This document shows, piece after piece, positions 42,992 to 51,757 of a stretch of 51,757 nt of DNA; position 1 is the first letter of the stretch; each line of letters opens with the position of its first letter. The DNA comes from Chloroflexota bacterium (GTDB lineage Bacteria > Chloroflexota > Anaerolineae > DUEN01). Below the pieces are notes generated by a model. It worked only from the letters and a program-made list of their open reading frames with translations. It was not told the origin of the DNA and ran no database searches. The position numbers and the translations under genes are program-made. The DNA lies in the NCBI GenBank assembly GCA_013152435.1, contig JAADGJ010000039.1, positions 1 through 51,757 on the forward strand, given 5' to 3'.

Positions 42992-45900
42992 TCAGCGCCT
43001 GCGCTTACGTTTACGTGATCCGCGCGACTTGCGCCCTGAGGCGGCCTTCTGTACCCTCTTCGGCTCCCCTTGGGAGGGAGGCCTGCCATCCCCGCTGGCT
43101 TGGTCCTGCCGCATATGACAATGCTTGTATTTCTTCCCGCTACCGCACCAGCAGGGATCATTTCGGCCCAGGGTGTGCGTGCGTCGTATGGGCTGGGGAG
43201 CCGACGCGGCTCCGTTCCCCCGATGCGCCACCATGCGACCCCGGAAGACGGGGGCAGGAGCCATCTCCCGCACCGGCTCCACGTGAAAGATCTGATGGAC
43301 GATGTCCTCCTGGATCGCCGCCAGGAGGCCCTGGTACATCTCATGTGCCTCTTTCTTAAATGCCACCAAAGGGTCGACTTGTCCATAGGCTCGTAGGCCG
43401 ATACCCTCCCGGAGCGTGTCCAGATCAGTCAGATGCCGGACCCACCGGTTATCGACGGCCCGTAACATCACCAGGCGCTCGATCTGGCGCATGGTCTCCG
43501 GGCCCAGGGAGCGCTCCTTCTCCTCATAACGCTCCCTCGCCAGCTCGAGCAGCCGCTCCTCGAGCTGCTGTGGCGTCAGCTCCCGCCATCGCGCGGCCGT
43601 CTCCGTCGCGGGCAGGGGGAAGATGCGGTTCACGGCCCTGTGCAGCCCGTTCAAATCCCACTCCTCCGGCAGAACCTGATCGGAGGTATACGTGCTGACC
43701 AGGGCCCGGATCTCGTCCTCGATCATGCCCATGATGGTGGGCTTCATCGTCGGCTCGGAGAGGATGCGCCGCCGCTGCGCGTAGATGATCTCACGCTGCG
43801 TATTGACGACGTCGTCATACTCCAGCACGTGCTTACGCAGGTCGAAGTTGTACCCCTCGACCTTGATCTGGGCGTTCTCGATGGCCTTGGAGATCATGTT
43901 GTGCTCGATGGGCACATCGTCCTCGACGCCCAGACGCTCCATGAGGCCGGCGATGCTCTGCCCGCCGAACCGACGCATCAGGTCGTCTTCCAGGGACACG
44001 TAGAAGCGAGACGAGCCGGGATCGCCCTGTCGGCCGGAACGCCCACGCAGCTGGTTGTCGATCCGGCGCGCCTCGTGGCGCTCCGTGCCGATCACGTGCA
44101 GCCCGCCCAGGGCGACCACCTTCTCCCGGTCGGCGGCGCACTCGCGCGTCGCCTCGGCCAACACCTCGGCCCAACGCTCGGGGAAGACCTTCGTGGGATC
44201 CTCCCCGCGACGAAGCATCTCCACGGCCTCATTCCATTGCGCCTGCGGGATGGTGGTCAGGTCCACACCCTCACGGCGGAGCCGCTCCCGGGCCAGATTC
44301 TCCGGGTTGCCGCCCAGCAGGATATCCACACCACGGCCGGCCATGTTGGTCGCGATGGTCACCGCCCCGGAGCGACCGGCCTGGGCGATGATGGCCGCCT
44401 CACGCTCGTGATGCTTGGCGTTGAGGACCTCGTGGGGGATCCCTCGCCGCTTCAGCATCCTGGACAGCATCTCCGAGGTCTCGATGGCCACCGTGCCCAC
44501 CAGGACGGGCTGCCCCCGCTTGTAGCACTCCTCGATCTCCTGGATCACGGCCTTGTACTTGGCCTCCTGGGTCTTGTAGACCACATCCGGGTGATCGATG
44601 CGGATCATGGGCCTGTGGGTCGGGATCACCACCACGTCGAGATCGTAGATCTTGGCGAACTCCTCCGCCTCCGTGGCCGCCGTACCGGTCATACCCGCCA
44701 GTTTGTTGTACATGCGGAAGAAGTTCTGGAACGTGATGGTGGCCAGGGTGAGGGACTCCTGCCGCACCCGCACGCCCTCCTTGGCCTCGATGGCCTGATG
44801 CAGCCCCTCCGAATACCGCCGGCCGTGCATCAGCCGGCCGGTGAACTCGTCCACGATGATGACTTCACCATCGCGGACGATGTAATCCCGGTCCCGCTTG
44901 TACAGCACATGGGCCCGGAGCGCGTTATCCAGGTAGGGCGTCAGCTCCAGATGCTCCGGGGCGTAGAGATTGTCGATGCCCAGCCACTGCTCGATCTTGG
45001 AGATGCCGGACTCCGTCAGGGTGACTACCCGCAATTTCTCGTCGACGGTGTAGTCCTCCTCCGGGCGTAGTCGTCGCACCAATTCGGCGAACTTCCGATA
45101 GTAGTCGGAGGACTCCTGAGCCGTGCCGGAGATGATCAGAGGCGTGCGAGCCTCGTCGATGAGGATGTTGTCCACCTCGTCCACGATGGCGTAGTGGAGC
45201 TCGCGCTGGACGCACTGGCTCAGGTCGATGACCATGTTGTCGCGCAGGTAGTCAAAGCCGAACTCGTTGTTGGTGCCGTACGTGATGTCCGCCTCGTAGG
45301 CCTCCCGCCGACTGCACGGGCGCAGGAACTGATAGCGATCATCCTGGGCCGGATACGCGGGATCGAACAGGAAGGATCCCTTTTCCGGATCGGCGGCGGC
45401 GGACTGGATCACGCCCACGCTCAGGCCAAGCAAGTGGTAGATCGGCCCCATCCACTGCACGCCGACCTTGGACAGATAGTCGTTCGGCGTGACCAGATGG
45501 GCCCCGCGCCCCACCAGGGCGTTGAGGTACAGAGGGAGCGTCGCCACCAGGGTCTTGCCCTCGCCGGTCTTCATCTCGGCGATCTTGCCCTGGTGGAGGA
45601 CGATACCGCCCAGCAACTGGACGTCAAAGTGGCGCAGGCCGATGGTGCGACGGCTCGCCTCGCGCACCGCTGCGAAGGCGCGAGGCAGGATCTCGTTCAG
45701 CACCTTCTCCTCGGCCTCCCGCAGCCTGGCATCCTCCCTCTTAAAATCCTCCCGAGCGCGCTGCCAGGCCTCACCACCGCGCGCGGTCTCCATCGCCAGC
45801 CGCGCCTCGTCCACCCGGGCGCGCAACTCGGCCGTCCGCTCGCGGATCTGCGCCCGGAATTGCTCCGTCAATTCGGGGAACGCCTCGTCCGGCAGGCGCT

Positions 45901-46006
45901 CCATCTCCGATTCCAGAGCATTGATCTGCTCTACGATCGGCTGATATTTCTTCAGTTCGCGTTCGTTTGGGTCTCCAACGACCTTACGCAGCAAAGTGCG
46001 AAACAT
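42992..46006 (-). CDS. secA: Preprotein translocase ATPase SecA
   Basis: SecA drives protein export through SecYEG. The 1004-aa protein is slightly longer than E. coli SecA (901). It has the N-terminal [20 protein letters not shown], Walker [15 protein letters not shown], the [16 protein letters not shown] block (DEAD-like Walker B and ATPase site), [15 protein letters not shown] and [20 protein letters not shown] for the second nucleotide-binding fold, and the SEC-C motif [16 protein letters not shown] followed by a basic tail ([12 protein letters not shown]). ATG 46006 has GAGGAAG seven bases before; a frame open to 46036 adds ten residues without a site. The leader back to the promoter at 46320 is about 310 bases, and no known riboswitch was recognised in it. 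Confidence 0.97.
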   Translation of the reverse strand: MFRTLLRKVVGDPNERELKKYQPIVEQINALESEMERLPDEAFPELTEQFRAQIRERTAELRARVDEARLAMETARGGEAWQRAREDFKREDARLREAEEKVLNEILPRAFAAVREASRRTIGLRHFDVQLLGGIVLHQGKIAEMKTGEGKTLVATLPLYLNALVGRGAHLVTPNDYLSKVGVQWMGPIYHLLGLSVGVIQSAAADPEKGSFLFDPAYPAQDDRYQFLRPCSRREAYEADITYGTNNEFGFDYLRDNMVIDLSQCVQRELHYAIVDEVDNILIDEARTPLIISGTAQESSDYYRKFAELVRRLRPEEDYTVDEKLRVVTLTESGISKIEQWLGIDNLYAPEHLELTPYLDNALRAHVLYKRDRDYIVRDGEVIIVDEFTGRLMHGRRYSEGLHQAIEAKEGVRVRQESLTLATITFQNFFRMYNKLAGMTGTAATEAEEFAKIYDLDVVVIPTHRPMIRIDHPDVVYKTQEAKYKAVIQEIEECYKRGQPVLVGTVAIETSEMLSRMLKRRGIPHEVLNAKHHEREAAIIAQAGRSGAVTIATNMAGRGVDILLGGNPENLARERLRREGVDLTTIPQAQWNEAVEMLRRGEDPTKVFPERWAEVLAEATRECAADREKVVALGGLHVIGTERHEARRIDNQLRGRSGRQGDPGSSRFYVSLEDDLMRRFGGQSIAGLMERLGVEDDVPIEHNMISKAIENAQIKVEGYNFDLRKHVLEYDDVVNTQREIIYAQRRRILSEPTMKPTIMGMIEDEIRALVSTYTSDQVLPEEWDLNGLHRAVNRIFPLPATETAARWRELTPQQLEERLLELARERYEEKERSLGPETMRQIERLVMLRAVDNRWVRHLTDLDTLREGIGLRAYGQVDPLVAFKKEAHEMYQGLLAAIQEDIVHQIFHVEPVREMAPAPVFRGRMVAHRGNGAASAPQPIRRTHTLGRNDPCWCGSGKKYKHCHMRQDQASGDGRPPSQGEPKRVQKAASGRKSRGSRKRKRRR

Positions 46007-46319
46007 GTTCTTCTTCCTCGCATTGTGCAAATGCACGACAAGATCAGGGATCGTGAGGTCCAGGACGGAGACACCGCACCCATAAGATCACGGCTCGGCT
46101 CGTAAGGAAGGCCGAGCCCAGGGTGCGGTGCTTGCCTCTTGGCGTCACTATAGGTTTCAAGTTCGGATCGGCTGAGAAAGCGGCAAGTGCGAATCGCACC
46201 GCTCCTGGCCCGCTGTACGTCCAGCCGGCCTTGTTCGCTTGACGCGAGATTTCCCCACTACCCCAAACACTCGAATTGGAACGGACGGTTATGTCCCCTC
46301 CAAAACTTTATCGCTTGCC

Positions 46320-46348
46320 ATTATACCACATCTGATACCGCTGGCGAA
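46320..46348 (-). promoter_or_regulatory. Promoter of secA
   Basis: Minus strand TATAAT (complement of 46320-46325) with TGG before it. A -35 of TTCGCC (complement of 46343-46348) at 17-base spacing is weak, as expected for an extended -10 promoter. The -10 region closely matches the sugar transferase promoter. Confidence 0.6.
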
Positions 46349-46372
46349 ACTCGACGTAAGATGCAGGTACTG

Positions 46373-46395
46373 CGCCCCTCAAAGCTCCCCGCCGC
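46373..46395. repeat. 23-bp exact repeat, copy 2
   Basis: Identical to 22608-22630. It lies 47 bases upstream of the secA -10 and in the same orientation to it as copy 1 to its own promoter (110 bases there). Confidence 0.8.
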
Positions 46396-46445
46396 GCTCC
46401 TCCCGAAAAAGCCCCACGGCTTGGACACATGCTCTGCGCCTGCGT

Positions 46446-46474
46446 TTGCTTTCCCGCCGACCCGGTGCTAGAAT
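46446..46474 (+). promoter_or_regulatory. Promoter of ClC transporter gene
   Basis: TTGCTT (46446-46451), a 17-base spacer, then TAGAAT (46469-46474). A start near 46481 gives a leader of about 250 bases before the ClC start. The leader carries the hairpin at 46517-46543. Confidence 0.65.
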
Positions 46475-46516
46475 GTCCACATCGCAATGTAAGGCAAATC
46501 ACCATATTCGCTTGCA

Positions 46517-46543
46517 GAAGGCCCTTCCTCTCCAAGGGCCTTC
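46517..46543 (+). promoter_or_regulatory. Hairpin in ClC leader
   Basis: GAAGGCCCTT (46517-46526), a 7-base loop, AAGGGCCTTC (46534-46543), extended by GCA/TGC pairs beyond a bulge. There is no T-tract, so it is not a simple terminator. It does not match a fluoride riboswitch that I can recognise. Confidence 0.45.
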
Positions 46544-46730
46544 CTGCTGGTTGGCGTCAGACGCTCCGCCCTCTGGCGCCTACGCCTTCTTGCATCCGCA
46601 AAGATGCGCGGGATGAACCACAAAAGCGAGCGCAAGTCTGGAAGATCTCGCCGCGGCGGATCCCGCTCGTCACTTGCGCTTCTTCTGTAGAGCAGGCCGA
46701 AATCAAATCTCGTGTTCGCAGGAGAGCAAG

Positions 46731-48893
46731 ATGTCTCAGACAAGCGAACTTCAGGCCTCAAAGGTCGCATCACCCTCCCTGGCCGGGCGCCTGGCCCGCC
46801 TGGCCCAGTTCGCCTCCTCCTGGCTGGATCGGCACCAACCGCCGGAGGATCTGGTGCTGATCACGACGGCCATGCTGGTGGGGCTGGGGACGGCCATGGG
46901 CGCGGTGATCTTCATTCGCATGATCGCTTTCTTCCAGAGCCTCTTCTTCGAGAGCCTCCCCCATGCGATCTCCGCATTGGGGCCCTACTGGCTGATCTTA
47001 ATCCCGATGATCGGCGGGCTCCTGGCCGGCCCCATCATCGCCTTCTTCGCCCCCGAGGCCAAAGGACACGGGGTGCCGGAGGTCATGATGGCCATCGCCC
47101 TCTACGGGGGGCGCATTCGCCCTCGCGTGGTGGCGGCCAAGGCGCTGGCCTCCTCCGTATGTATCGGCTCCGGCGGCTCGGCCGGGCGTGAGGGGCCCAT
47201 CGTTCAGATCGGGGCCGCGCTGGGATCTACGCTGGGCCAGCTCTTCCGCCTGTCGGACGAGCGCATCCGCAACCTGGTGGCTTGCGGCGCGGCCGCCGGG
47301 ATCGCCGCCACCTTCAACGCCCCCATCGCCGGCGTGCTCTTCTCCGTGGAGGTCATCCTGGGCGAGGTGAGCCTGGGGCCCTTCGCCAACGTCGTGGTCT
47401 CCGCCGTCGCCGCCAGCGTGCTGAGCCGGGCCTTCCTGGGCGAGGTCGCCGCGTTCCAGGTGCCCCGATACGGACTGAACTCCCCCTGGGAGCTGATCCT
47501 CTACACCCTTCTGGGCATCCTGGCGGCGGCGATCGGGATCCTGTTCATCAAGATGCTGTACGGGTTCGAGGAGGCGTTCGATGAATGGCGCTTCCCCGAA
47601 TGGGCGAAGCCGGCCGTGGGCGGGCTTTTGCTCGGCATCCTGGGATTCATCTATCCCCGGCTGCTGGCGTTGGGGCTGGTGCCGCGGCAAGAGGCCTTCG
47701 TCGGGCTCGAGAACATCCCCTTCTTCCCGCACGTCTTCGGCGCCGGATTCCCGATCATCGAGGGAGCGCTAGACGGCAGGTGGTCCCTCACCCTGCTGAT
47801 CGTGCTGATCTTCCTGAAGGTGCTGGCCACCTCGCTCACCCTGGGATCGGGGAACTCGGGCGGCGTCTTCGCGCCAGCCCTCTTCATGGGCGCGATGCTG
47901 GGAGGCGGTTTCGGGCTCGTCGCCGAGCAACTGGTGCCCCAATGGGTGGCGGGAAGCGGAGCCTACGCGGTCGTGGGCATGGCCGCCGTCTTCGCCGGGG
48001 CGGCCCGGGCACCCCTGACGGCGATCCTGATCGTCTTCGAGATGACCAATGACTACCGGCTGATCCTGCCGCTCATGTTCAGCACCGGGATCTCCACCCT
48101 GCTGGCGGAGCACTGGCATCGGGAGTCCATCTACACGCTGAAGCTGGTGCGGCGCGGCATCCACTGGGTGCGCGGCCGGGATATCGACATCATGCAGGGG
48201 ATCACCGTCGCCGAGGTCATGACCACCAATCCGGACACGGTCTCGGCGGATATGACCATCAGCGAGCTGGCCGAGGCCTTCGCCCGCACCCACCATCACG
48301 GCTTCCCGGTGTTGGACGAGGAGGGGAAGCTGTACGGCGTGGTCACGTTACAGGATCTGGAACGCGCCACCGCGCGCGCGGTGCAGGACGACCTGCGGGT
48401 TCGGGACATCTGCACGACGGACGTGGTGGTCGCCTACCCGGACGAGCCGGTATGGGTCGTCCTGAAGCGGATGGGGGTGCGAGACATCGGGCGGCTTCCC
48501 GTGGTGGATCGGGACGACCCGCGGCGCCTGCTCGGCATGGTCCGGCGCAGCGACATCGTGCGAGCGTATAACATCGCCATCACCCGCCGGCTGGAACTGC
48601 AACACCGCATGGATCGCCTGCGCCTGGGGAAGGTCACGGGGACGGAATTCGTGGAGGCCGAGGTGACGCCCGAGAGCCTGGCGGCCGGCCGGCAGATCCG
48701 AGAGCTCCCGTTGCCCCACGATTGCGTGATCGTCAGTGTGCGTCGCGGCCGCGGGCTGATCATACCGCACGGGGATACGGTCCTCCAGCCAGGTGACCAG
48801 GTGACGGCATTGGTGGATCTGAAGTGCATCGACGAGTTTAAATCCGTGATCTCCAGCGACGGCACGGGCCACAAGCCATGTGAAGACCACTGA
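46731..48893 (+). CDS. ClC-family anion transporter with CBS and TrkA-C domains
   Basis: A 720-aa voltage-gated-chloride-channel family protein. The membrane domain (residues ~40-455) has KGHGVPEVMMA (selectivity region), GSGGSAGREGPIVQIG with the gating Glu near 153, FNAPIAGVLFSVEVIL, GSGNSGGVFAPALFMG and, at the end, SIYTLKL, with the Tyr of the anion site. In SVEV the position equivalent to the internal proton-transfer Glu of CLC-ec1 (E203) is Val by my alignment. Two CBS domains follow (~491-545 and ~555-615), and a TrkA-C domain (~645-710). ATG 46731 follows AGGAG; the frame opens earlier at TTG 46674. The M50 protease gene is convergent. Confidence 0.93.
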   Translation: MSQTSELQASKVASPSLAGRLARLAQFASSWLDRHQPPEDLVLITTAMLVGLGTAMGAVIFIRMIAFFQSLFFESLPHAISALGPYWLILIPMIGGLLAGPIIAFFAPEAKGHGVPEVMMAIALYGGRIRPRVVAAKALASSVCIGSGGSAGREGPIVQIGAALGSTLGQLFRLSDERIRNLVACGAAAGIAATFNAPIAGVLFSVEVILGEVSLGPFANVVVSAVAASVLSRAFLGEVAAFQVPRYGLNSPWELILYTLLGILAAAIGILFIKMLYGFEEAFDEWRFPEWAKPAVGGLLLGILGFIYPRLLALGLVPRQEAFVGLENIPFFPHVFGAGFPIIEGALDGRWSLTLLIVLIFLKVLATSLTLGSGNSGGVFAPALFMGAMLGGGFGLVAEQLVPQWVAGSGAYAVVGMAAVFAGAARAPLTAILIVFEMTNDYRLILPLMFSTGISTLLAEHWHRESIYTLKLVRRGIHWVRGRDIDIMQGITVAEVMTTNPDTVSADMTISELAEAFARTHHHGFPVLDEEGKLYGVVTLQDLERATARAVQDDLRVRDICTTDVVVAYPDEPVWVVLKRMGVRDIGRLPVVDRDDPRRLLGMVRRSDIVRAYNIAITRRLELQHRMDRLRLGKVTGTEFVEAEVTPESLAAGRQIRELPLPHDCVIVSVRRGRGLIIPHGDTVLQPGDQVTALVDLKCIDEFKSVISSDGTGHKPCEDH

Positions 48894-48914
48894 GCATCCG
48901 GCTTCGCCACGCGA

Positions 48915-48957
48915 ACGGGGCCATACGCACGCCTGGCAGGCACGCGTATGGCCCCGT
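48915..48957. terminator. Hairpin between convergent ClC and M50 genes
   Basis: ACGGGGCCATACGC (48915-48928), a 15-base loop, then its exact complement (48944-48957). The perfect 14-bp stem lies between two convergent genes, 22 and 34 bases from their stops. The T-tracts are weak (GTCTT on the plus strand), but placement fits a bidirectional terminator. Confidence 0.65.
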
Positions 48958-48990
48958 CTTCGCGCTCTCGGATCGCCAATCGCTCCGATA

Positions 48991-50112
48991 TCACCCCGTG
49001 GCCAGCTCCGCGCGCGTGCGCAGGAAGGAGATCACGCTATCGCGAGCCACCAGGCCGATCAGATGTCCCTCCTCGTCGATGACCGGCAGCTGGTTCACGC
49101 CATCGCTGGTCATGCGCTCAAAGAGCGCGCCCAAGGGCTCGTCCGGGCGGGCCGCGAGCATCTCATCCCGCGGGATCATCACGTCACGCACATGGGTCTC
49201 CTCCCACTTTCCCCGCCCGACCTCCTTGATGCGATGCAGGGTGACCAACCCAACCAGGTTATCCCCCTCGACGACGGGGAAACAGCGTCGCCCCGTCGGC
49301 ATCATGAGCTGATCCACCAGCACATCCAGGGTGAGCTGCGGAGGGACCGTCTGGCAATCCGTCGTCATGACGTCTCGCGCGGTGAACCCCTCCAATAGCT
49401 CTCGCAGCGCCACCTGCTGGACGCTTTGGGTCGCCGCGCTCATCAGGAACCAGCCGATGAAGGCGATCCACAAACCGCCCATCCAGTTGCCGCGGAAGAC
49501 CCACAGAACGCCCAGGAAGATGAAGATGTAGGCGATGCCCTGGCCCAGCCGGGCGGTGATGCGGGTGGCCCGGTCCAGGCTGCCGGTGGCCCCCCAGAGC
49601 ACCGCGCGCAGCATACGCCCGCCATCCAAGGGGAATCCGGGGATGATGTTGAACAGCGCCAGGGAGAGGTTGATGCCGCCCAGCCACCCGCCCAGCACCG
49701 TGAGCGAGCGTATGTCCAGCAGCAGCCCGAAGAGCCAGATCATGCCGAAGCCCATGGCCAGGATCAGGGAGACCAGAGGGCCCGCGGCGGCGATCAGGAA
49801 CTCGTCAAGAGCCCGCCGGGGCTCCCGAGCGATCTGGGCCAGCCCTCCGAAGATGAAGAGCGTGATACGCCGCACCGGCACGCCGGTCAGCAGGGCCACG
49901 ACGCTGTGGCCGAACTCGTGGGCCAGGACCGAGGCGAAAAAGAGCAGGCTGGTCAGGACGGCCAGCATCCACACGAAGACGGAGGGCCAGTTCGTCTTCG
50001 GAAACACCTCAGAGGCCAGGGTCCATGTGAGCAAGGCGAAGATCAGGAACCAGGAATAGTCCAGGCCGACCTCGATGCCGAACACCCGAAACAACTTGAT
50101 CGAATTTCGCAT
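48991..50112 (-). CDS. M50 site-2 protease with two CBS domains
   Basis: A 373-aa intramembrane metalloprotease. The zinc motif HEFGH lies near residues 64-68 and the second motif [12 protein letters not shown] near 153-164 supplies the third ligand Asp. Between them [25 protein letters not shown] is typical of the S2P group III. Four to six transmembrane segments make up residues ~10-225. The C-terminus has a CBS pair (~245-300 and ~310-365; [12 protein letters not shown] and [11 protein letters not shown]). The start is ATG 50112, with GAGGGAGGAA upstream; a frame to 50151 exists. CBS-bearing proteins of this class may sense adenine nucleotides. Substrate unknown; a membrane-bound anti-sigma protein is one possibility. 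Confidence 0.9.
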   Translation of the reverse strand: MRNSIKLFRVFGIEVGLDYSWFLIFALLTWTLASEVFPKTNWPSVFVWMLAVLTSLLFFASVLAHEFGHSVVALLTGVPVRRITLFIFGGLAQIAREPRRALDEFLIAAAGPLVSLILAMGFGMIWLFGLLLDIRSLTVLGGWLGGINLSLALFNIIPGFPLDGGRMLRAVLWGATGSLDRATRITARLGQGIAYIFIFLGVLWVFRGNWMGGLWIAFIGWFLMSAATQSVQQVALRELLEGFTARDVMTTDCQTVPPQLTLDVLVDQLMMPTGRRCFPVVEGDNLVGLVTLHRIKEVGRGKWEETHVRDVMIPRDEMLAARPDEPLGALFERMTSDGVNQLPVIDEEGHLIGLVARDSVISFLRTRAELATG

Positions 50113-50451
50113 TTCCTCCCTCAATAACGGACACGACAGCTCAGACCTCAACCGTGGTCATCAGGGGGAGGTCTTCGCCCCGGTTCCCAGGGCGATGCGG
50201 AGGGAGGGCCCTCCGCTCAAGATTCTCTTCCCGCTTTCGGTCTGCCATTCCCGACTTCGGCGGGGAATCAGGCCGAAGTGCCCTTTCCCACATCCCACGT
50301 TTCCGCGCCGAATCGACTCGCCACCCCATCTTCGCGAAGGCACGAGGGGATGTCAAGTACCCTGGCTCTCCAAACGGGGCTTTTCAAAAATCTGACGGAG
50401 ACTCTCCCCGGGCACCTCAAACCAGCCTCGCTTCACCTGGGAAAGGGCGTT

Positions 50452-50480
50452 GTAGGAGCGCAACGGCGTTGCGCTCCTAC
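50452..50480. repeat. 13-bp perfect palindromic stem-loop
   Basis: GTAGGAGCGCAAC, loop GGC, GTTGCGCTCCTAC. A perfect 13-bp stem with a three-base loop, of a REP-like type. No other copy is seen in the window. Confidence 0.75.
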
Positions 50481-50505
50481 CCAATACGCCTCTAAGGCGA
50501 TGGGA

Positions 50506-50632
50506 ACCACTAAGGCACTAAGACCCCAAGATAGAGAAAGCGGAAGTGCACTATGGGGAGCTTACCAGCGTAAGAAGCAGCCTCGATATCCTTCTTTTCA
50601 TATCCTTCTTGGTGTCTTCGTGGCTTCGTGGT
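50506..50632. repeat. Possible small element with 26-bp inverted ends
   Basis: The left end (50506-50531) starts ACCACTAAGGCACTAAGA; the complement of 50607-50632 starts ACCACGAAGCCACGAAGA. They match at 22 of 26 positions, 75 bases apart. Right after the right end, the complement of 50637-50652 reads GGAGTGTGTCTGAAAA, like the terminal repeat of the MITE-like elements at 3729 and 12529. This may be a relative, or a remnant, of the same family. Confidence 0.5.
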
Positions 50633-50679
50633 GTGTTTTTCAGACACACTCCAAAGGCTCGGGCGCTACTTTAGATCTT

Positions 50680-50730
50680 GTAGAGGCAGCCCTTGTGGCT
50701 GCCTCAGGCGCCCACAAGGGGCGCCCCTAC
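50680..50730. repeat. Compound palindrome with two self-complementary arms
   Basis: The left arm (50680-50703) and right arm (50707-50730) are imperfect inverted copies (19 of 24 matching). Each arm also folds alone: GGCAGCC...GGCTGCC, and GGCGCC(C)...GGGCGCC. This can form a four-armed structure. REP-like sequences with this GGCGCC style are common in GC-rich genomes. Confidence 0.6.
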
Positions 50731-50835
50731 GGTAGGATTTCAGGGGCAGGTGTTCGAGCTTTGAAAAGCTCTGGCCCTCCAAACCGGAGCATCCGCCAAG
50801 CTCACCGGTCGGCAAACCCAGATGAGAAAGCAAGA

Positions 50836-50855
50836 GGGCGACCTGTCGGTCGCCC
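50836..50855 (-). terminator. Hairpin downstream of E2 gene
   Basis: GGGCGACC, loop TGTC, GGTCGCCC, an 8-bp stem 84 bases past the E2 stop. On the minus strand it is followed by TCTTGCTTTCTC, a modest T-rich run, so it may terminate the E2 transcript. It may instead be one more repeat of the region. Confidence 0.4.
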
Positions 50856-50938
50856 CCAGAACATCGCGATGGAGCATGCAAGCGTTACGGTGCCCGCCCG
50901 GGGCAACCAGAGCCCCCTCGCCCCCGAGCAACCTCCAA

Positions 50939-51757
50939 TCAGGCCAGCAGGAGATGCGGGCGCTCGATCAGGCGCTTGACATGTTGCAGGAATCGGGCAG
51001 CCGGCGCGCCATCCACGATCCGATGATCGAACGACAGGCTCAGGATCATCATCTTTCGCACGACGATCTGGCCCTCCCGCACCACCGGCTTCTCAACGAT
51101 CCGGCCGATGCCGAGAACGGCACATTGAGGCGGATTGATGATGGGGGTGAACCCATCGATCTCGAACATCCCCAAATTGGTGATGGTGAACGTGCCCCCG
51201 GTCAGGTCCTCGGGCGAGCTCCGCCCCTCCTGGGCCGCCTTGATCTTCTCGGCGGACTCCTGAGCGATCTGAGACAGGCTCTTCTTGTCGACATCCCGGA
51301 TCACCGGCACCAGCAGCCCGTTCTCCGTATCGACGGCCACCGCGATGTGGATGGGCTCCAAGTAGTGGATCTCATCGCCGACCAGGGTGGCGTTGAGAGC
51401 GGGATGCTCGCGCAACGCCCGGGCGACGATGTACATCATCAGATCGTTGTAGGAGACCGGGATGCCGTCCTCCTTCAATCGGGTCCGTATCTCCACAAAT
51501 TCCGTCGCGTCCACCTCCGTGAACTCGGTGACGTGGACGGCCGTCTGATAGGATTGCTGCATGCGTTCGGCGATGCGAGCGCGAATGCCACGCAAGGGCA
51601 CCACCTGACGCACCTCTTCTGGCGTGACGGCCGCGGGCGCCGCGGGAGCCGGGGCCGCCGCTGCGGCCTCCCGAGCGGCACGCTCCACATCCTCCCGGGT
51701 GATCCGCCCGCCCGGCCCCGTGCCGGTGACCCGGCTGAGATCCACCCCCAGATCGGC
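50939..51757 (-). CDS. 2-oxoacid dehydrogenase E2 acyltransferase, C-terminal part
   Basis: Dihydrolipoyllysine acyltransferase, the core enzyme of pyruvate or branched-chain 2-oxoacid dehydrogenase complexes. The gene runs off the window at 51757, so the lipoyl domain is unseen. Present are the end of the peripheral subunit-binding domain (GVDLSRVTGTGPGGRITREDV), an Ala/Pro-rich linker (AAAAAPAPAAPAAV), and the catalytic domain, starting VVPLRGIRARIAERM and ending with the active-site FDHRIVDGAPAARFL (HxxxDG). TFTITNLGMFEIDGFTPIIN is typical. Which 2-oxoacid it serves cannot be told. E1 and E3 genes would be expected outside the window. Confidence 0.93.
   Translation of the reverse strand, partial: ADLGVDLSRVTGTGPGGRITREDVERAAREAAAAAPAPAAPAAVTPEEVRQVVPLRGIRARIAERMQQSYQTAVHVTEFTEVDATEFVEIRTRLKEDGIPVSYNDLMMYIVARALREHPALNATLVGDEIHYLEPIHIAVAVDTENGLLVPVIRDVDKKSLSQIAQESAEKIKAAQEGRSSPEDLTGGTFTITNLGMFEIDGFTPIINPPQCAVLGIGRIVEKPVVREGQIVVRKMMILSLSFDHRIVDGAPAARFLQHVKRLIERPHLLLA

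Larger units (their letters stand above)
50113..50938. other. Repeat-rich intergenic region
   Basis: These 826 bases hold no credible gene but several palindromes and a pair of inverted repeats, listed separately. Such clustering suggests a collecting site for small mobile or REP-like sequences. The open frames across it follow the repeats and look accidental. Confidence 0.7.

Noticed and set aside
43640-45070. 476-aa open frame on the plus strand
   Set aside because: Antisense to the well-supported secA gene.
46239-46616. Open frames across the secA/ClC gap
   Set aside because: They cover promoters, the 23-bp repeat and a hairpin and have no protein-like features.
46475-46730. Fluoride riboswitch before the ClC gene
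   Set aside because: ClC genes can have one, but I could not find the conserved crcB-motif sequence and pseudoknot.
50278-50979. 233-aa open frame in the repeat-rich gap
   Set aside because: It passes through several palindromes and runs into the E2 gene on the opposite strand.

Overview
This is a GC-rich bacterial chromosome segment that starts inside a 16S rRNA gene (minus strand) and ends inside a 2-oxoacid dehydrogenase E2 gene. I infer a member of the Chloroflexota (Anaerolineae-like). The reasons are a very large soluble multi-GAF histidine kinase, a PspA/solute-binding/VWA cassette, STAND-type ATPases, a PEP-CTERM-like secreted protein and a GH106-type glycoside hydrolase. The phylum call is inference from gene content; the 16S fragment could settle it.

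Layout. 1-835: 5' end of 16S rRNA with a long leader holding four tandem promoters, a terminator/antiterminator-like hairpin pair and a boxA-like site. 836-3.5 kb: recR, ybaB and dnaX, reading toward the rRNA operon. 3.5-4.3 kb: a repeat-rich gap with a MITE-like element between two direct repeats. 4.3-6.2 kb: a small secreted protein and a Gfo/Idh/MocA oxidoreductase. 6.4-11.7 kb (+): ABC exporter, PEP-CTERM-like protein and GH106-like hydrolase. 11.8-20.1 kb: Nudix hydrolase, a second MITE-like copy, htpG, PfkB sugar kinase, uracil-DNA glycosylase, leucyl aminopeptidase, an ECF sigma factor with a small membrane protein, and DegV. 20.2-28.2 kb (-): winged-helix regulator, polyprenyl-phosphate sugar transferase, Nudix, HAD phosphatase, STAND/TPR ATPase, ROK kinase and O-methyltransferase.

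28.2-42.6 kb (-) is the most unusual part, a long co-directional run. In transcription order it holds a 2097-aa ten-GAF histidine kinase, an ATPase fused to an OmpR-type DNA-binding domain, PspA/IM30, a membrane-anchored solute-binding protein, a solute-binding/VWA fusion, a two-helix membrane coiled-coil protein, an orphan branched-chain-amino-acid-type binding lipoprotein, a small membrane protein and an O-methyltransferase. I read the PspA-to-coiled-coil part as a candidate envelope-stress or envelope-sensing system controlled by the upstream sensor and ATPase-regulator; this is inference.

43.0-51.8 kb: secA, a ClC-type anion transporter with CBS domains, an M50 site-2 protease with CBS domains, a second repeat-rich gap, and the E2 acyltransferase. 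Many promoters share a TTGACC/TTGACA -35, a 17-18 bp spacer and an extended (TGn) -10. No tRNA, CRISPR array, complete insertion sequence or prophage was recognised.
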